The notes beneath the pieces were generated by a model. That model was not told the DNA's origin. It ran no database searches and saw only the letters and a list, made by a program, of their open reading frames with translations. The translations under genes were made by a program, and so were the position numbers. DNA of 64,000 nt, from positions 1-64,000 of the forward strand of contig JACRJY010000136.1 of the NCBI GenBank assembly GCA_016235585.1, written 5' to 3'. Below are positions 36,400 to 44,786 of the stretch, one piece after another. Origin of the DNA: Verrucomicrobiota bacterium (lineage in GTDB: Bacteria > Verrucomicrobiota > Verrucomicrobiia > Limisphaerales > JACRJY01). Within the stretch, counting starts at the first letter, position 1. Each line of letters opens with the position of its first letter.

Positions 36400-37896
36400 T
36401 CAACGCGCGCCGGTTTGCTTCACGAGCCGGGCAAGGCTGGATTGCATTTGCTCGCGCGCCGCTTTCGCCTTCGGATCGGCGATGAGGTTGTTCAACTCAA
36501 ACGGATCGGCCGCGAGATCGTAGAGTTCGTCCATGCCGGGGAGTTCGGTGTAGTGGATGAGTTTCCAGCGCTCGTTGCGGACGGCCTGGTAGCCCATGTT
36601 GGCCATGCGCGGAAAAACCTTGTCGCTGAAATGCTCGATGAGGAACTCGCGCTGCCAGTCCGTGACCGCGCCTTTCAACACGGGCAACAGCGAGCGGCCT
36701 TCCGCTTTCGCCAGCGGCGTGGCCCCGGCGAGTTCCAGCAGCGTCGGCGCGAGGTCGAGCGTGAGCGCCATTTCCTTCGGCTCGCTGCGCGGCGCGATGA
36801 CACCGGGCAGGCGCATCAGCAGCGGGATGCGGATGCCTTCCTCATACGCGAGGCGACGCTCGACGCTCAATCCATGCTCGCCGTAAAAATATCCGTGATC
36901 GCTCGTCACCACGACGAGCGTGCGGTCGAGTTCGCCCGACTGCTCCAACTGCCGCAGCAACGCGCCGAGGCTTTCATCCACGCCCGCGAGCATCCGCAGA
37001 CGGCCGAGAATGGATTCATCGCTGCTGCCAGTCTTCGGGCCGAGCGGCGGCAGGCCGGGGATGGCGCGTTGCAGCGCGGGCTTGTTTTGCGGCGCGACAA
37101 GCGCGCTCGGGCGGCGCGGCACTTTCACTCCGGCATAAAGTTGCTCGTGCCGTTTCGCCGGGACGAACGTCGAGGCGTTCGGGTCCGACAACGAACCATC
37201 GGCCCGCTGCGCGGTCTCGGGATGCACGGCCTTGTGCGCAAGGTAGAGCAGGAAGGGCTGTGCGCGCGGCTGCTTGAGAAACGCGAGCGCCTGCTCGCTC
37301 AACGCATCAGTGACGTGGCCGGTGGTTTTCACCGACGCGCCGTTCACGTTCAACTCGGAGTCGAAGGAGGAGCCTTGCCCCTTGAGGCAGACCCAGTGGT
37401 CGAAGCCGGGCCGGCGCGAGTCGTCGTTGCCCATGTGCCACTTGCCGACGAACGCCGTGCGATAACCGGCGCGCTGCAACGACTGCGGGAACGTCACGAG
37501 CTTGTGGCTCTGCGCGCTGCGCTCGGTGTTGTCCGTGATGCCGTGCGTGTGCGGGTAAAGTCCCGTGAGCAACGTCGCGCGGCTTGGCGAGCATAGCGGC
37601 GTGACGGCGAACGCATTGAGAAACCGCGCGCCGTCCTTCGCGATGCGGTCCATGTTCGGCGTCTTCGAGAATGGATGCCCCGCGCAACCCAGGTCATCCC
37701 ACCGCATGTCGTCCACGAGAATGATGAGGATGTTCGGCGGGGCGGGCGCGGCGGCGAAGATTAAAGGGCAAAGGCCAAAGCTTAAGGGAAGGCCCAAGTT
37801 CCCAAGGAACATGAAGGCGCGTCGCGCGAGCCGGCGAATTGCAGCTTGGCCTCTGGAACTTCCCTTGAGCTTTGAGCTTTGAGCTTCGTTCTTCAT
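36400..37896 (-). CDS. Secreted sulfatase (CSPSR) with repeat-derived leader
   Basis: The formylglycine motif is PLCSPSRATLLTGLYPHT. NILIILVDDMRWDDLGC supplies the metal-binding Asp pair, and VVVTSDHGYFYGEHG the second metal site. The first 52 residues (MKNEAQSSKLKGS... to ...LSFGLCPLIFAAA) are encoded by a dispersed imperfect palindrome (about 37757-37896) also found at 44641-44786 at the start of an unrelated gene. The hydrophobic part, MFLGNLGLPLSFGLCPLIFA, serves as signal peptide. The start at 37896 lies 3 bases after the phosphoesterase stop. The alternative ATG at 37812 would keep only the hydrophobic part. Confidence 0.92.
   Translation of the reverse strand: MKNEAQSSKLKGSSRGQAAIRRLARRAFMFLGNLGLPLSFGLCPLIFAAAPAPPNILIILVDDMRWDDLGCAGHPFSKTPNMDRIAKDGARFLNAFAVTPLCSPSRATLLTGLYPHTHGITDNTERSAQSHKLVTFPQSLQRAGYRTAFVGKWHMGNDDSRRPGFDHWVCLKGQGSSFDSELNVNGASVKTTGHVTDALSEQALAFLKQPRAQPFLLYLAHKAVHPETAQRADGSLSDPNASTFVPAKRHEQLYAGVKVPRRPSALVAPQNKPALQRAIPGLPPLGPKTGSSDESILGRLRMLAGVDESLGALLRQLEQSGELDRTLVVVTSDHGYFYGEHGLSVERRLAYEEGIRIPLLMRLPGVIAPRSEPKEMALTLDLAPTLLELAGATPLAKAEGRSLLPVLKGAVTDWQREFLIEHFSDKVFPRMANMGYQAVRNERWKLIHYTELPGMDELYDLAADPFELNNLIADPKAKAAREQMQSSLARLVKQTGAR
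37757..37896. repeat. Palindromic dispersed repeat forming a gene's 5' end, copy A
   Basis: On the minus strand AAGCTCAAAGCTCAAGGGAAG near the ATG is mirrored by CTTCCCTTAAGCTTTGGCC further in, with a GC-rich core between. It aligns along its length with 44641-44786: the same ATGAAG start, the same AGCTCAAGGGAAG phrase, a GC-rich core and GGCTTTGCGC-like or TTTGGCC endings. Confidence 0.7.
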
Positions 37897-37899
37897 GCG

Positions 37900-39075
37900 T
37901 CACATCATGCGAAACGGCTTCCCCAGCTTGATCACGCGCTCGGCTTTCGGATGCCAGCCCTGCGGCGCGTGGGTGTTGGTGTGGAGGTAGCATTGCACGC
38001 GCACCTCGGTGCTGCCCTCGGTGAACGTCAGCAACCGACTCAACGGGCGGGAGTTTGCGGAGACGTGGAAACGCGTGAGGCAGCAGCAGTTGATGAAGGT
38101 CGCGCCCCACTTGCGCTCGATGTGCGTGCGCCCGTTGAAGTTGTCATCCGGGTTCGTGTGCGTGTGACCGCCGAACCAGAGATCAATCGCGCCGGGATGC
38201 GCCTCCAGATACTTCTCGAAGGCCATCGCCTTGGGCCGGGCATCGACGTAGTAGAGATACGACGAGCCTTCCGGGCTGCCGCCGTCCTTTTGGTAGCCGT
38301 GATAACGGCTCGTGTAGCTGCCGTCGGCGTTCAGCGTGCCGCCCTCGAAGTCGCCGGAGCCGACCGTGGTCTCGCGCAGCATATGATGATGCGCGCTGAT
38401 GATGACCGCGTCGCGGTTTGCCTCCACGCGCTCGCGCCACCACTTCACCGTTTCGCCCGTGACTGCGCCTGCCGGATAACCGCCGCGTTTGCCGCGACCG
38501 ACGGGCGGCGGCAGGTCGTTGCGGTCGCTCATCATGAGGAACAGCAGGTTGCCGACGCGGAACTCGTAGCGCTCCCACGTGCCGAGGACGGGAAAGCGTC
38601 GCCGCTTCGGATCCACGCCGGAGTGCGCGGTGCTCTCGCCGGTCGGGTCAATGTATTTGCGGAACCACCACTGCTTCTCGCTCGCGTCGTGGTTGCCTGC
38701 GAGGTCGTAGAAATCCTCGCGCCGGTGTTTCTTCGCCACGGAGTATTGCTTCACGACCTCCAATCCCTCCTCGTCATCGGGCGCGCCCTGGTTGCCAGAG
38801 AAATCGCCGACGTTCAACGCGATGTCCCAGTCGAACGGCGGCGCGCCGTCCTTGCCGCCCTGCTCGGACTGCCGGATCGCGTCCGCGAGCGACTCGCGCT
38901 TGCGCCGGATGTCCGTGCCAACGTGCGCGTCGCCGATGGCCCACAGGCGAAATTGTTTGGCCGGCCCCGGCTCGGCGGCGGTGAGGAGCGCGGGCGCCGC
39001 GCCCGCGACGGCGAGACCCGTGGCCATGTCGCGCACGAAACGGCGGCGCGTGATGAGGGGTGAATCGGTGTTCAT
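37900..39075 (-). CDS. Secreted metallophosphoesterase with Tat signal
   Basis: The calcineurin-like metal motifs are all visible: WAIGDAHVGTD (DxH), NVGDFSGNQ (GD), DLAGNHDASEK (GNHD) and FGGHTHTNP (GHxH), with AHHHM between. The N-terminus LITRRRFVRDMATGLAVAG is a twin-arginine signal, so the folded, metal-loaded enzyme is exported. The ATG at 39075 is chosen because it opens this signal; 109 further open codons upstream are antisense-like. It starts 4 bases after the preceding sulfatase stop. The substrate is unknown and may be a phosphate ester on the same glycan. Confidence 0.9.
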   Translation of the reverse strand: MNTDSPLITRRRFVRDMATGLAVAGAAPALLTAAEPGPAKQFRLWAIGDAHVGTDIRRKRESLADAIRQSEQGGKDGAPPFDWDIALNVGDFSGNQGAPDDEEGLEVVKQYSVAKKHRREDFYDLAGNHDASEKQWWFRKYIDPTGESTAHSGVDPKRRRFPVLGTWERYEFRVGNLLFLMMSDRNDLPPPVGRGKRGGYPAGAVTGETVKWWRERVEANRDAVIISAHHHMLRETTVGSGDFEGGTLNADGSYTSRYHGYQKDGGSPEGSSYLYYVDARPKAMAFEKYLEAHPGAIDLWFGGHTHTNPDDNFNGRTHIERKWGATFINCCCLTRFHVSANSRPLSRLLTFTEGSTEVRVQCYLHTNTHAPQGWHPKAERVIKLGKPFRMM

Positions 39076-39079
39076 GGCT

Positions 39080-40513
39080 TCACTTGGACTTCTGGCGCTC
39101 GCTGTCGCGGAGCTTGAACACGGCCTGGCTGCGCAGCGGAAACGGTGGTGCGGCATCAGGTGACAGGGAATCGAGCGCGCGCTGCAAGTTCCGGCGTGCG
39201 ATCGCGGATTCCGGAGAAAGGCCGGTTGAGAGCGGACGCTGCTCCTCCGGATCGGCATTCGCGTCGAAGAAGCGGCCATCGGAGTAGAGCTTGAACCGCT
39301 GGTCGCGCACGACGCGCAGGGTGTGGAGTTGGTTGAAAATCCAATCGCGATGCGGCTTGGCGCTTGGGTCACGGAGTGATGCGGCGAAGGACTTGCCATC
39401 AAGCGCCACGCCCTTTGGCAACGGAAGGCCCGCGAGTTCGCAGAGCGTCGGGAACACGTCGCTGAAATCCGCCAGCGGCAAAGTGCGACCGCCGGGGAAA
39501 TGGTTCGGACTGTTCGCGATCAAGGCGACGCTGCCGCCGGCCTCGGTAAGCGTGTAGAGGCCGCCCTTCACCTCGCGTCCGTTGCGGCGCGCGGTCAGGC
39601 TGCTCTCGGTGCCGTTGTCGCTGGCGATGATAACGAGCGTATTGTCGCGCAGCTTGAGTTCTTCGAGCGTGCGGATGAGATCGCCAACGAGCTTGTCGGC
39701 GTAACGCACCATGCCGGCATACAGCTCGTGATGCGGGCGGCTCGCGTCACGGTTGAGCGGCGTGGGGACGACCGGTTCCTTGAAGCTCTGCCCATGTGCG
39801 AGGTGCATCGGGTAATAAAAGAGGAACGGCCGGTCGCGATTCCGTCGCAGAAAATCCACGGCGAACTCCTGTGTCACATCGGGGCCGAATTGGCCCGCAA
39901 GCACCTCGCGCCTGCCATTTCGCAGGAAGACAGGATTCCAGTAGCGGCTCTCGATCATCGGCATGAACGCGCCGGTGTCGGGCACGGACTCGCGCCGCAC
40001 GGCGTCGCGAAACTTCGCCATCTCCGGCGGCGGCACGCGGTCGGCGTCAATGCTGCCGGGCCAGACGAGTTGCTCGATGAAGCCGTGCCGCGTGAGCGCG
40101 TTGGGTTCGTCGTAGAGATTGTTGATCTGCCACTTGCCCGCGATGCCGGTGACGTAGCCCGCGTCGCGGAACACCCGCGGAAAGACCACTTCGCGCTTGG
40201 GATCAAGCCCGCCGCCGCTATAGAGCGCAGCGTCGTGATGCAGTGTGAACCCGGTGCGATACGGCTGCCGCCCGCTCAAGAGCACCATGCGGCTCGGCCC
40301 GCAGATGGGCATCGTGTAGCAATGCTCGAAGCGCACGCCTTGCTTCGCGAGCCGGTCGATGTTCGGCGTGCAATTCTCCTCGCTCCCGTAACAGCCGAAC
40401 CACTCCTGCCCGATGTTGTCGAGCAGGACGAAGACAACGTTCGGGCGCGTGTTGACCGCAACGGCCGGCAGGCACAAGCCTGCGAACAGCAGCAATGTGC
40501 AGAGAGGCTTCAT
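39080..40513 (-). CDS. Secreted sulfatase (CGPSR)
   Basis: The signal peptide is MKPLCTLLLFAGLCLPAVA. The formylglycine motif is PICGPSRMVLLSGRQPYR. The first metal site is NVVFVLLDNIGQEWFGCYG, where the usual second Asp is Asn (LLDNIG), and the second metal site is VIIASDNGTESS. At 477 residues it belongs to the general arylsulfatase A-type fold. It lies between the phosphoesterase and a CocE-type hydrolase, 9 bases after the CocE stop. Confidence 0.92.
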   Translation of the reverse strand: MKPLCTLLLFAGLCLPAVAVNTRPNVVFVLLDNIGQEWFGCYGSEENCTPNIDRLAKQGVRFEHCYTMPICGPSRMVLLSGRQPYRTGFTLHHDAALYSGGGLDPKREVVFPRVFRDAGYVTGIAGKWQINNLYDEPNALTRHGFIEQLVWPGSIDADRVPPPEMAKFRDAVRRESVPDTGAFMPMIESRYWNPVFLRNGRREVLAGQFGPDVTQEFAVDFLRRNRDRPFLFYYPMHLAHGQSFKEPVVPTPLNRDASRPHHELYAGMVRYADKLVGDLIRTLEELKLRDNTLVIIASDNGTESSLTARRNGREVKGGLYTLTEAGGSVALIANSPNHFPGGRTLPLADFSDVFPTLCELAGLPLPKGVALDGKSFAASLRDPSAKPHRDWIFNQLHTLRVVRDQRFKLYSDGRFFDANADPEEQRPLSTGLSPESAIARRNLQRALDSLSPDAAPPFPLRSQAVFKLRDSERQKSK

Positions 40514-40522
40514 GGCGCGGAG

Positions 40523-42292
40523 CTACTTTCTCGCACTCGGAATCACCGGCAGAATGAGCCGCGACGCCAGCCTGCCGCCGTGGTGGATGGTCTGCGTGGC
40601 GACGGCGAGCCGCGCGTCGGCATTCTGGTCGGCGGCGGTGTTGTGGTTGCGGTCGTAGTTCGGGAAATCGCTGCTGGTGATGTCGAGGCGGATGCGGTGG
40701 CCGGGCTGGAACTCGTTCGCGGTCGGGCGCAGCTTGAGGCGATACTCGATGACCTCGCCGGGCTTGAGGAGCTTGGGTTTGTCGAGGCCGTTGCGGTAAC
40801 GCGCGCGCACCATGCCGGAGGCGATGTCGCGGTTCGAGCCGTCGGGCGCTACATCAATGAGCTTCACGAAAAAGTCCGTGTCCGGCGCGCTCGATGCGGC
40901 GTGCAGGATGACTTCGGGATAACCGGTCACTTCCAGCGCGGCGGTGAGCGGTTCAGCTTGATAGACGAGGATGTCGTGGCGCGTCGTGAGCGGCGCCTGG
41001 TCGGCGGGCAGTGTGAACATCGCCGCGCTCCAGAGCGTGGGCACGGGGTCGTTCGGATCGTAGCGGAAACTGTCGCGCGCGGATGCGGCGGCTTTGGCGA
41101 GCAGTCTGCCGTCGCCAGCGGGGGTGTTCGCGTGGCCGGCGCTGTTGAGGAAGAGCGTGTGCGACTTCGCGCGCGCGGGCGGCCATTCCTGCTCGTCGCG
41201 CCACTGGTTCGCACCCATCACGAAGATTTTCACCGGTGCATCCTTGTCCACGCCGTTGGCCTTGCCTTTGAGCCAATGGTCGAAGTAACGGATTTCCGTT
41301 TCTTCGAGACTGAGCGCCGCCGCCGGGCCGAAATCCACGCCGCCCTGTTTGCGATTGCCACGGCCGCTGTGACTCCACGGGCCGATGATGAGCCGCTGGC
41401 CTTTGCGCGCGACTTCGGTCTTTCCGACGCGGCGCATCGCCTGATGCAGTTCGATGCTGTCGTTGCAATGGTCGAACCAGCCGACGAGGTCCTGGTTCGG
41501 CACGGTGACGTTCGGGCAGCCGTCGAGCAGCTTCCATGGGTCGCGATGTGGCGCGCACAGCCAGCTTTTCACCGCCTCGTCTTCATCTTCAAAGACCATC
41601 CTCGGCAAATCGAGCCACGGCAGGAAATGAAGCAGCCGCTGATCCTCGCCTTCCTTCCAGAGCTTCGCCGCCTCCGGTTTCGTCGTCGGACCGGGAGTGC
41701 CCGAGCGCAACCTCATGTCCGGCGACATGCCGCCGTAGAACCAGTTCAACCTGCGCCCCGGCTTGATGGTGCCCGGCCCCTCGACCTGTGTGAGGCGCGG
41801 CGGAATGGAACTAGCCGACATTGCCACGAGCGATGGCGGTCGCAGCGGCGCGAGCTTCCATTGCAGGAAGGCGTTGTAGCTCGCGCCGAATGTTCCGACC
41901 TTGCCATTGGAGCCGGGCAACTTCGCCGCCCACTCGACCGTGTCGTAGCCATCGGTCGCGTCGTGCGTCTCGGCGCGGTAAAATGACTCCCACTTCCCTT
42001 CCGACGCGTAGCGCCCGCGCGCGTCCTGCCGCACGACGATGTAACCGGCCTTCACATACGGCTCGTTCTTGCCGCCGTTCTTGTTGTAGGGCGTGCGCAA
42101 CACCAGCACCGGGTGCGGGCCGGGCGAGTCCGGCCGATAGACATCCGCGCGCAACACCACGCCGTCGCGCATCGGCACGGCGACGTTGCGCTCGACGTTC
42201 GGTTCGGTCGTTTTGGCCTTCGCCTTGGTCGCGGCGTGGGCCGGCGCGAGCGCGGTGAGGAGGAACGCGAGTAAGAGCAGGTTGCGTTTCAT
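40523..42292 (-). CDS. Secreted CocE/NonD family alpha/beta-hydrolase
   Basis: The start MKRNLLLLAFLLTALAPAHA at 42292 gives the signal peptide. In-frame codons upstream derive from a dispersed palindrome. The X-Pro dipeptidyl-peptidase/cocaine-esterase core includes VPMRDGVVLRADVYRP, RQDARGRYASEG and the nucleophile elbow VGTFGASYNAF with the Ser. A C-terminal jelly-roll domain follows (VILHAASSAPDTDFFVKLIDV; IRLDITSSDFPNYDRN). It probably hydrolyses esters or amides in the periplasm. A second, more distant member is at 51212-53137. Confidence 0.92.
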   Translation of the reverse strand: MKRNLLLLAFLLTALAPAHAATKAKAKTTEPNVERNVAVPMRDGVVLRADVYRPDSPGPHPVLVLRTPYNKNGGKNEPYVKAGYIVVRQDARGRYASEGKWESFYRAETHDATDGYDTVEWAAKLPGSNGKVGTFGASYNAFLQWKLAPLRPPSLVAMSASSIPPRLTQVEGPGTIKPGRRLNWFYGGMSPDMRLRSGTPGPTTKPEAAKLWKEGEDQRLLHFLPWLDLPRMVFEDEDEAVKSWLCAPHRDPWKLLDGCPNVTVPNQDLVGWFDHCNDSIELHQAMRRVGKTEVARKGQRLIIGPWSHSGRGNRKQGGVDFGPAAALSLEETEIRYFDHWLKGKANGVDKDAPVKIFVMGANQWRDEQEWPPARAKSHTLFLNSAGHANTPAGDGRLLAKAAASARDSFRYDPNDPVPTLWSAAMFTLPADQAPLTTRHDILVYQAEPLTAALEVTGYPEVILHAASSAPDTDFFVKLIDVAPDGSNRDIASGMVRARYRNGLDKPKLLKPGEVIEYRLKLRPTANEFQPGHRIRLDITSSDFPNYDRNHNTAADQNADARLAVATQTIHHGGRLASRLILPVIPSARK

Positions 42293-42303
42293 AGGAAGAG
42301 TTT

Positions 42304-42391
42304 TGTCAAACGAATTGGGACAAGCGAATGAGAAGCGGGATGGGAACAGTTTCATGGGGTCTTCATTCGGTTGTCCCAATTCGTTTGTCCA
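42304..42391. repeat. Long palindrome between CocE and sulfatase genes
   Basis: CAAACGAATTGGGACAAGCG (from 42307) is mirrored by CGGTTGTCCCAATTCGTTTG (to 42388). The arms are about 30 bp with few mismatches around a 25-base loop. It fills most of the 130-base gap, one of the few gaps in the cluster. In the CocE frame it is open and would add a 29-residue leader, as in the repeat-led genes nearby, but the better signal peptide starts after it. Confidence 0.7.
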
Positions 42392-42422
42392 AAATTCCCG
42401 GTCCGGCCTTGCGCGGTGACAC

Positions 42423-43805
42423 TCATTTCTTCTTCGCCTTCTTGGCCGCCGGCACCTTCACCAGCCAGTTCGGCGACGGCACGTGCGCGGCGGTCATGAA
42501 CTCGCGCAGCCGCTTCACCACGTCGGGATGCTGCGCGGCGACGTCGCGCGCCTCCATCTGGTCCGTGCTCAAGTCATAAAGTGCAAACTTCCCGTCGGCA
42601 GCGACTTGATGCCCCTTCCATTTGCCCCAGCGGACCGCCTGTTGGAAGCCGCCGCTGTATTGTTCCCAATACATCATACGCGTCGAGAGCTCCGGCTGCG
42701 CGCGGCCCAGAATCGTCGGCAACACGCTCACGCCGTCCACTTTGCCGGCGACCTTCGCGCCGGTGAGGTCGCACAACGTCGGCAGCACGTCGGCGAAATA
42801 CCACGGCGCGCTGCTGACCTGGCCGGCGGCGACCTTGCCCGGCCAGCGCACAATCATCGGCACGCGCAGACCGCCCTCGTATTGCGCGGCTTTCTGGCCG
42901 CGAAACGGCCCCACGCTGTCGAGCACGCCTTCGCGCCGCGCGACGCCGCCATTGTCCGAGCAGAAGAACACAATGGTTTTTTCGTCGAGGCCGAGTTCCT
43001 TGAGCAACGCCATGAGCCGACCGAGGTCGCGGTCGAGGCGGGTGACCATCGCGGCGTGAACCTTGAAATCATGCGGCCAGTCCTTGTCGCCGTAAGTCTC
43101 CAGGCTCGGCACGACGTATTTCCCGTGCGGCAACGTCCACGCGAGATAGAGGAAAAAGGGTTCGCCTTTGTGCCGCTTCACGAAGTCGAGCGACCAGTCG
43201 GCAATGAGGTCGTGCGAGTATAGATTCGTCTGGCCGTTGAGATTGCCGGTGAGCGGGAAACGCTCCGTGTTCTTCCAGAGATAATCCGTGTAGTAAGTGT
43301 GCGCGTGCTGCTGGTTGAGGTAGCCGAACCATTCGTCGAAGCCCTTTTTGTTCGGGATGCCGGCTGTGTCCGGCTCGCCGAGACCCCATTTGCCCGTGAT
43401 GCCGGTCGTGTAGCCGGCCTGCTTGAGCAGCATCGCCACCGTCACGTCTCCGGGTTCGAGCGGAATGCGCCGCTGCTGGCCCACGCCGCCGACCATGCCG
43501 GAGTTGCCCCGAATGCGCGTGTGGCCCAGATGCTGCCCCGTCATCAACACGCTGCGCGACGGCGCGCACACCGACGCGCCCGCATAGACATCGGTGAAGC
43601 GCGTCCCCTCGCGCGCGAGCCGGTCGATGTTCGGCGTCTGAATGTGCTTCTGCCCGTAGCAACCGGCGTCGCCCCAGCCCATGTCATCCACCATGAGGTA
43701 AATTATGTTCGGGCGGGCGGGCGCACTGCCGGCGAAGGACGGATAAACAAGGGCGCAGAACACACCCAGGCCGAGAAGAAGCAGGCGGACGAAGATTGAT
43801 TTCAT
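42423..43805 (-). CDS. Secreted arylsulfatase A-type sulfatase (CAPSR)
   Basis: The signal peptide is LLLLGLGVFCALVYPSFAG. The formylglycine site is SVCAPSRSVLMTGQHLGHTRIRGN, where the trailing HTRIRGN is typical of arylsulfatase A/N-acetylgalactosamine-6-sulfatase-type enzymes. NIIYLMVDDMGWGDAGCYG and VFFCSDNGG complete the metal site. The C-terminus again ends in Lys residues. The 460-residue length is typical. Confidence 0.95.
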   Translation of the reverse strand: MKSIFVRLLLLGLGVFCALVYPSFAGSAPARPNIIYLMVDDMGWGDAGCYGQKHIQTPNIDRLAREGTRFTDVYAGASVCAPSRSVLMTGQHLGHTRIRGNSGMVGGVGQQRRIPLEPGDVTVAMLLKQAGYTTGITGKWGLGEPDTAGIPNKKGFDEWFGYLNQQHAHTYYTDYLWKNTERFPLTGNLNGQTNLYSHDLIADWSLDFVKRHKGEPFFLYLAWTLPHGKYVVPSLETYGDKDWPHDFKVHAAMVTRLDRDLGRLMALLKELGLDEKTIVFFCSDNGGVARREGVLDSVGPFRGQKAAQYEGGLRVPMIVRWPGKVAAGQVSSAPWYFADVLPTLCDLTGAKVAGKVDGVSVLPTILGRAQPELSTRMMYWEQYSGGFQQAVRWGKWKGHQVAADGKFALYDLSTDQMEARDVAAQHPDVVKRLREFMTAAHVPSPNWLVKVPAAKKAKKK

Positions 43806-43811
43806 ATTGGT

Positions 43812-44786
43812 TCAATTGACGGGTTGGCTGGTGGATGTGGAACTTTTCACCCCACTCAGGGGATGCGCGGTCACCGCTTCCCACGCGAGTTGTTGCAGCA
43901 GGCGGTTGAGTTTATCGGCTTCAGCTTGTTCGCTGAGAATCTTGGGCACCGGCAGACCGACGGGACTGCGGCGATAGATGACGGCGAAGTGGCAGTAGGT
44001 GGCGAGTGCTTGCAGCACGCCGCGCGCGTGGCCCAGGCCGTCGCGGAACAACTCGCCCTGCTTCGTGAGGCCCGGCGCGATGCCTTCGATGATTTTGCCG
44101 CGCAAGGCCATCGTGGCCTGGCCGACGGGAACGACGAAGAGGGTTTGTCGTCCGAGCTTTGTGTTCAGTGCGCGGAGGTGCTCGTCCATGCTTTTGAAAT
44201 ACGCCGCGTGCATCGCGCGCAATTCGTCCATCGTGCGCGACTCGCGATCCACGACCTTCGGGCCGGCTCCGGCCTTCAGCACCGTGGGGTCGTCATACGG
44301 AATCCAAAACTCCTGCACCAGCACGCGGAGGCTGGGGTTGTGCTCGAAGCCCAGCGCCGCGAGTTTCTCGATGCCGTCGTCCGGCAGATAGATCGGCGAG
44401 AGCATCAGCACATCAACCTTCCCGGACTTAAGCGCGGGCTTCAACGTGTTCTTCGCGTCGGGCAGTTCCCAATGCCGGATCACCTGCGAACCGCCGATGC
44501 CCTGGGTGCCGGCCTGCACATGGCCTTCGACTTTGGCCGCCGCCGCGACCTCCTTGAGAATTGGCGGCATATACATCAGCAGGCTGTGCCCGGCCGTGAA
44601 CACGCGCTGGCCCTTGACCGGCGTCGCGTCGGCATCAGCGGCGAAGCTCGAAGCGCAAAGCCCCCAACCCAATGAAAGAAGGGGGAGCCAGAAGCCAAGC
44701 GCACCCATCCCGCGCCCGCGCGCGACCGTCGGGGCTTGGCTGTTGGCGCTTCCCTTGAGCTTTGATCTTTGAGCTTTGAACTTCAT
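43812..44786 (-). CDS. Secreted SGNH-like protein with repeat-derived leader
   Basis: The mature part begins VKGQRVFTAGHSLLMYMPPIL, resembling block I of SGNH/GDSL hydrolases but with His in place of the usual Asp or Asn (GHS). GKVDVLMLSPIYLPDDGIEKLA resembles the later Asn/His blocks only loosely. Activity is therefore uncertain. The ATG at 44786 overlaps the upstream sulfatase stop (ATGA). The first 49 residues (MKFKAQRSKLKGS... to ...GWGLCASSFA) come from the same dispersed palindrome as the leader of the sulfatase at 36400-37896 and end in a plausible signal peptide. Confidence 0.75.
   Translation of the reverse strand: MKFKAQRSKLKGSANSQAPTVARGRGMGALGFWLPLLSLGWGLCASSFAADADATPVKGQRVFTAGHSLLMYMPPILKEVAAAAKVEGHVQAGTQGIGGSQVIRHWELPDAKNTLKPALKSGKVDVLMLSPIYLPDDGIEKLAALGFEHNPSLRVLVQEFWIPYDDPTVLKAGAGPKVVDRESRTMDELRAMHAAYFKSMDEHLRALNTKLGRQTLFVVPVGQATMALRGKIIEGIAPGLTKQGELFRDGLGHARGVLQALATYCHFAVIYRRSPVGLPVPKILSEQAEADKLNRLLQQLAWEAVTAHPLSGVKSSTSTSQPVN
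44641..44786. repeat. Palindromic dispersed repeat forming a gene's 5' end, copy B
   Basis: On the minus strand AAGATCAAAGCTCAAGGGAAG and CCAACAGCCAAGCC are mirrored by GCTTGGCTTCTGGCTCCC and later GCTTTGCGCTTCGAGCTTCG around a GC-rich core. It aligns with copy A at 37757-37896 in order and orientation relative to the ATG. Confidence 0.7.
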
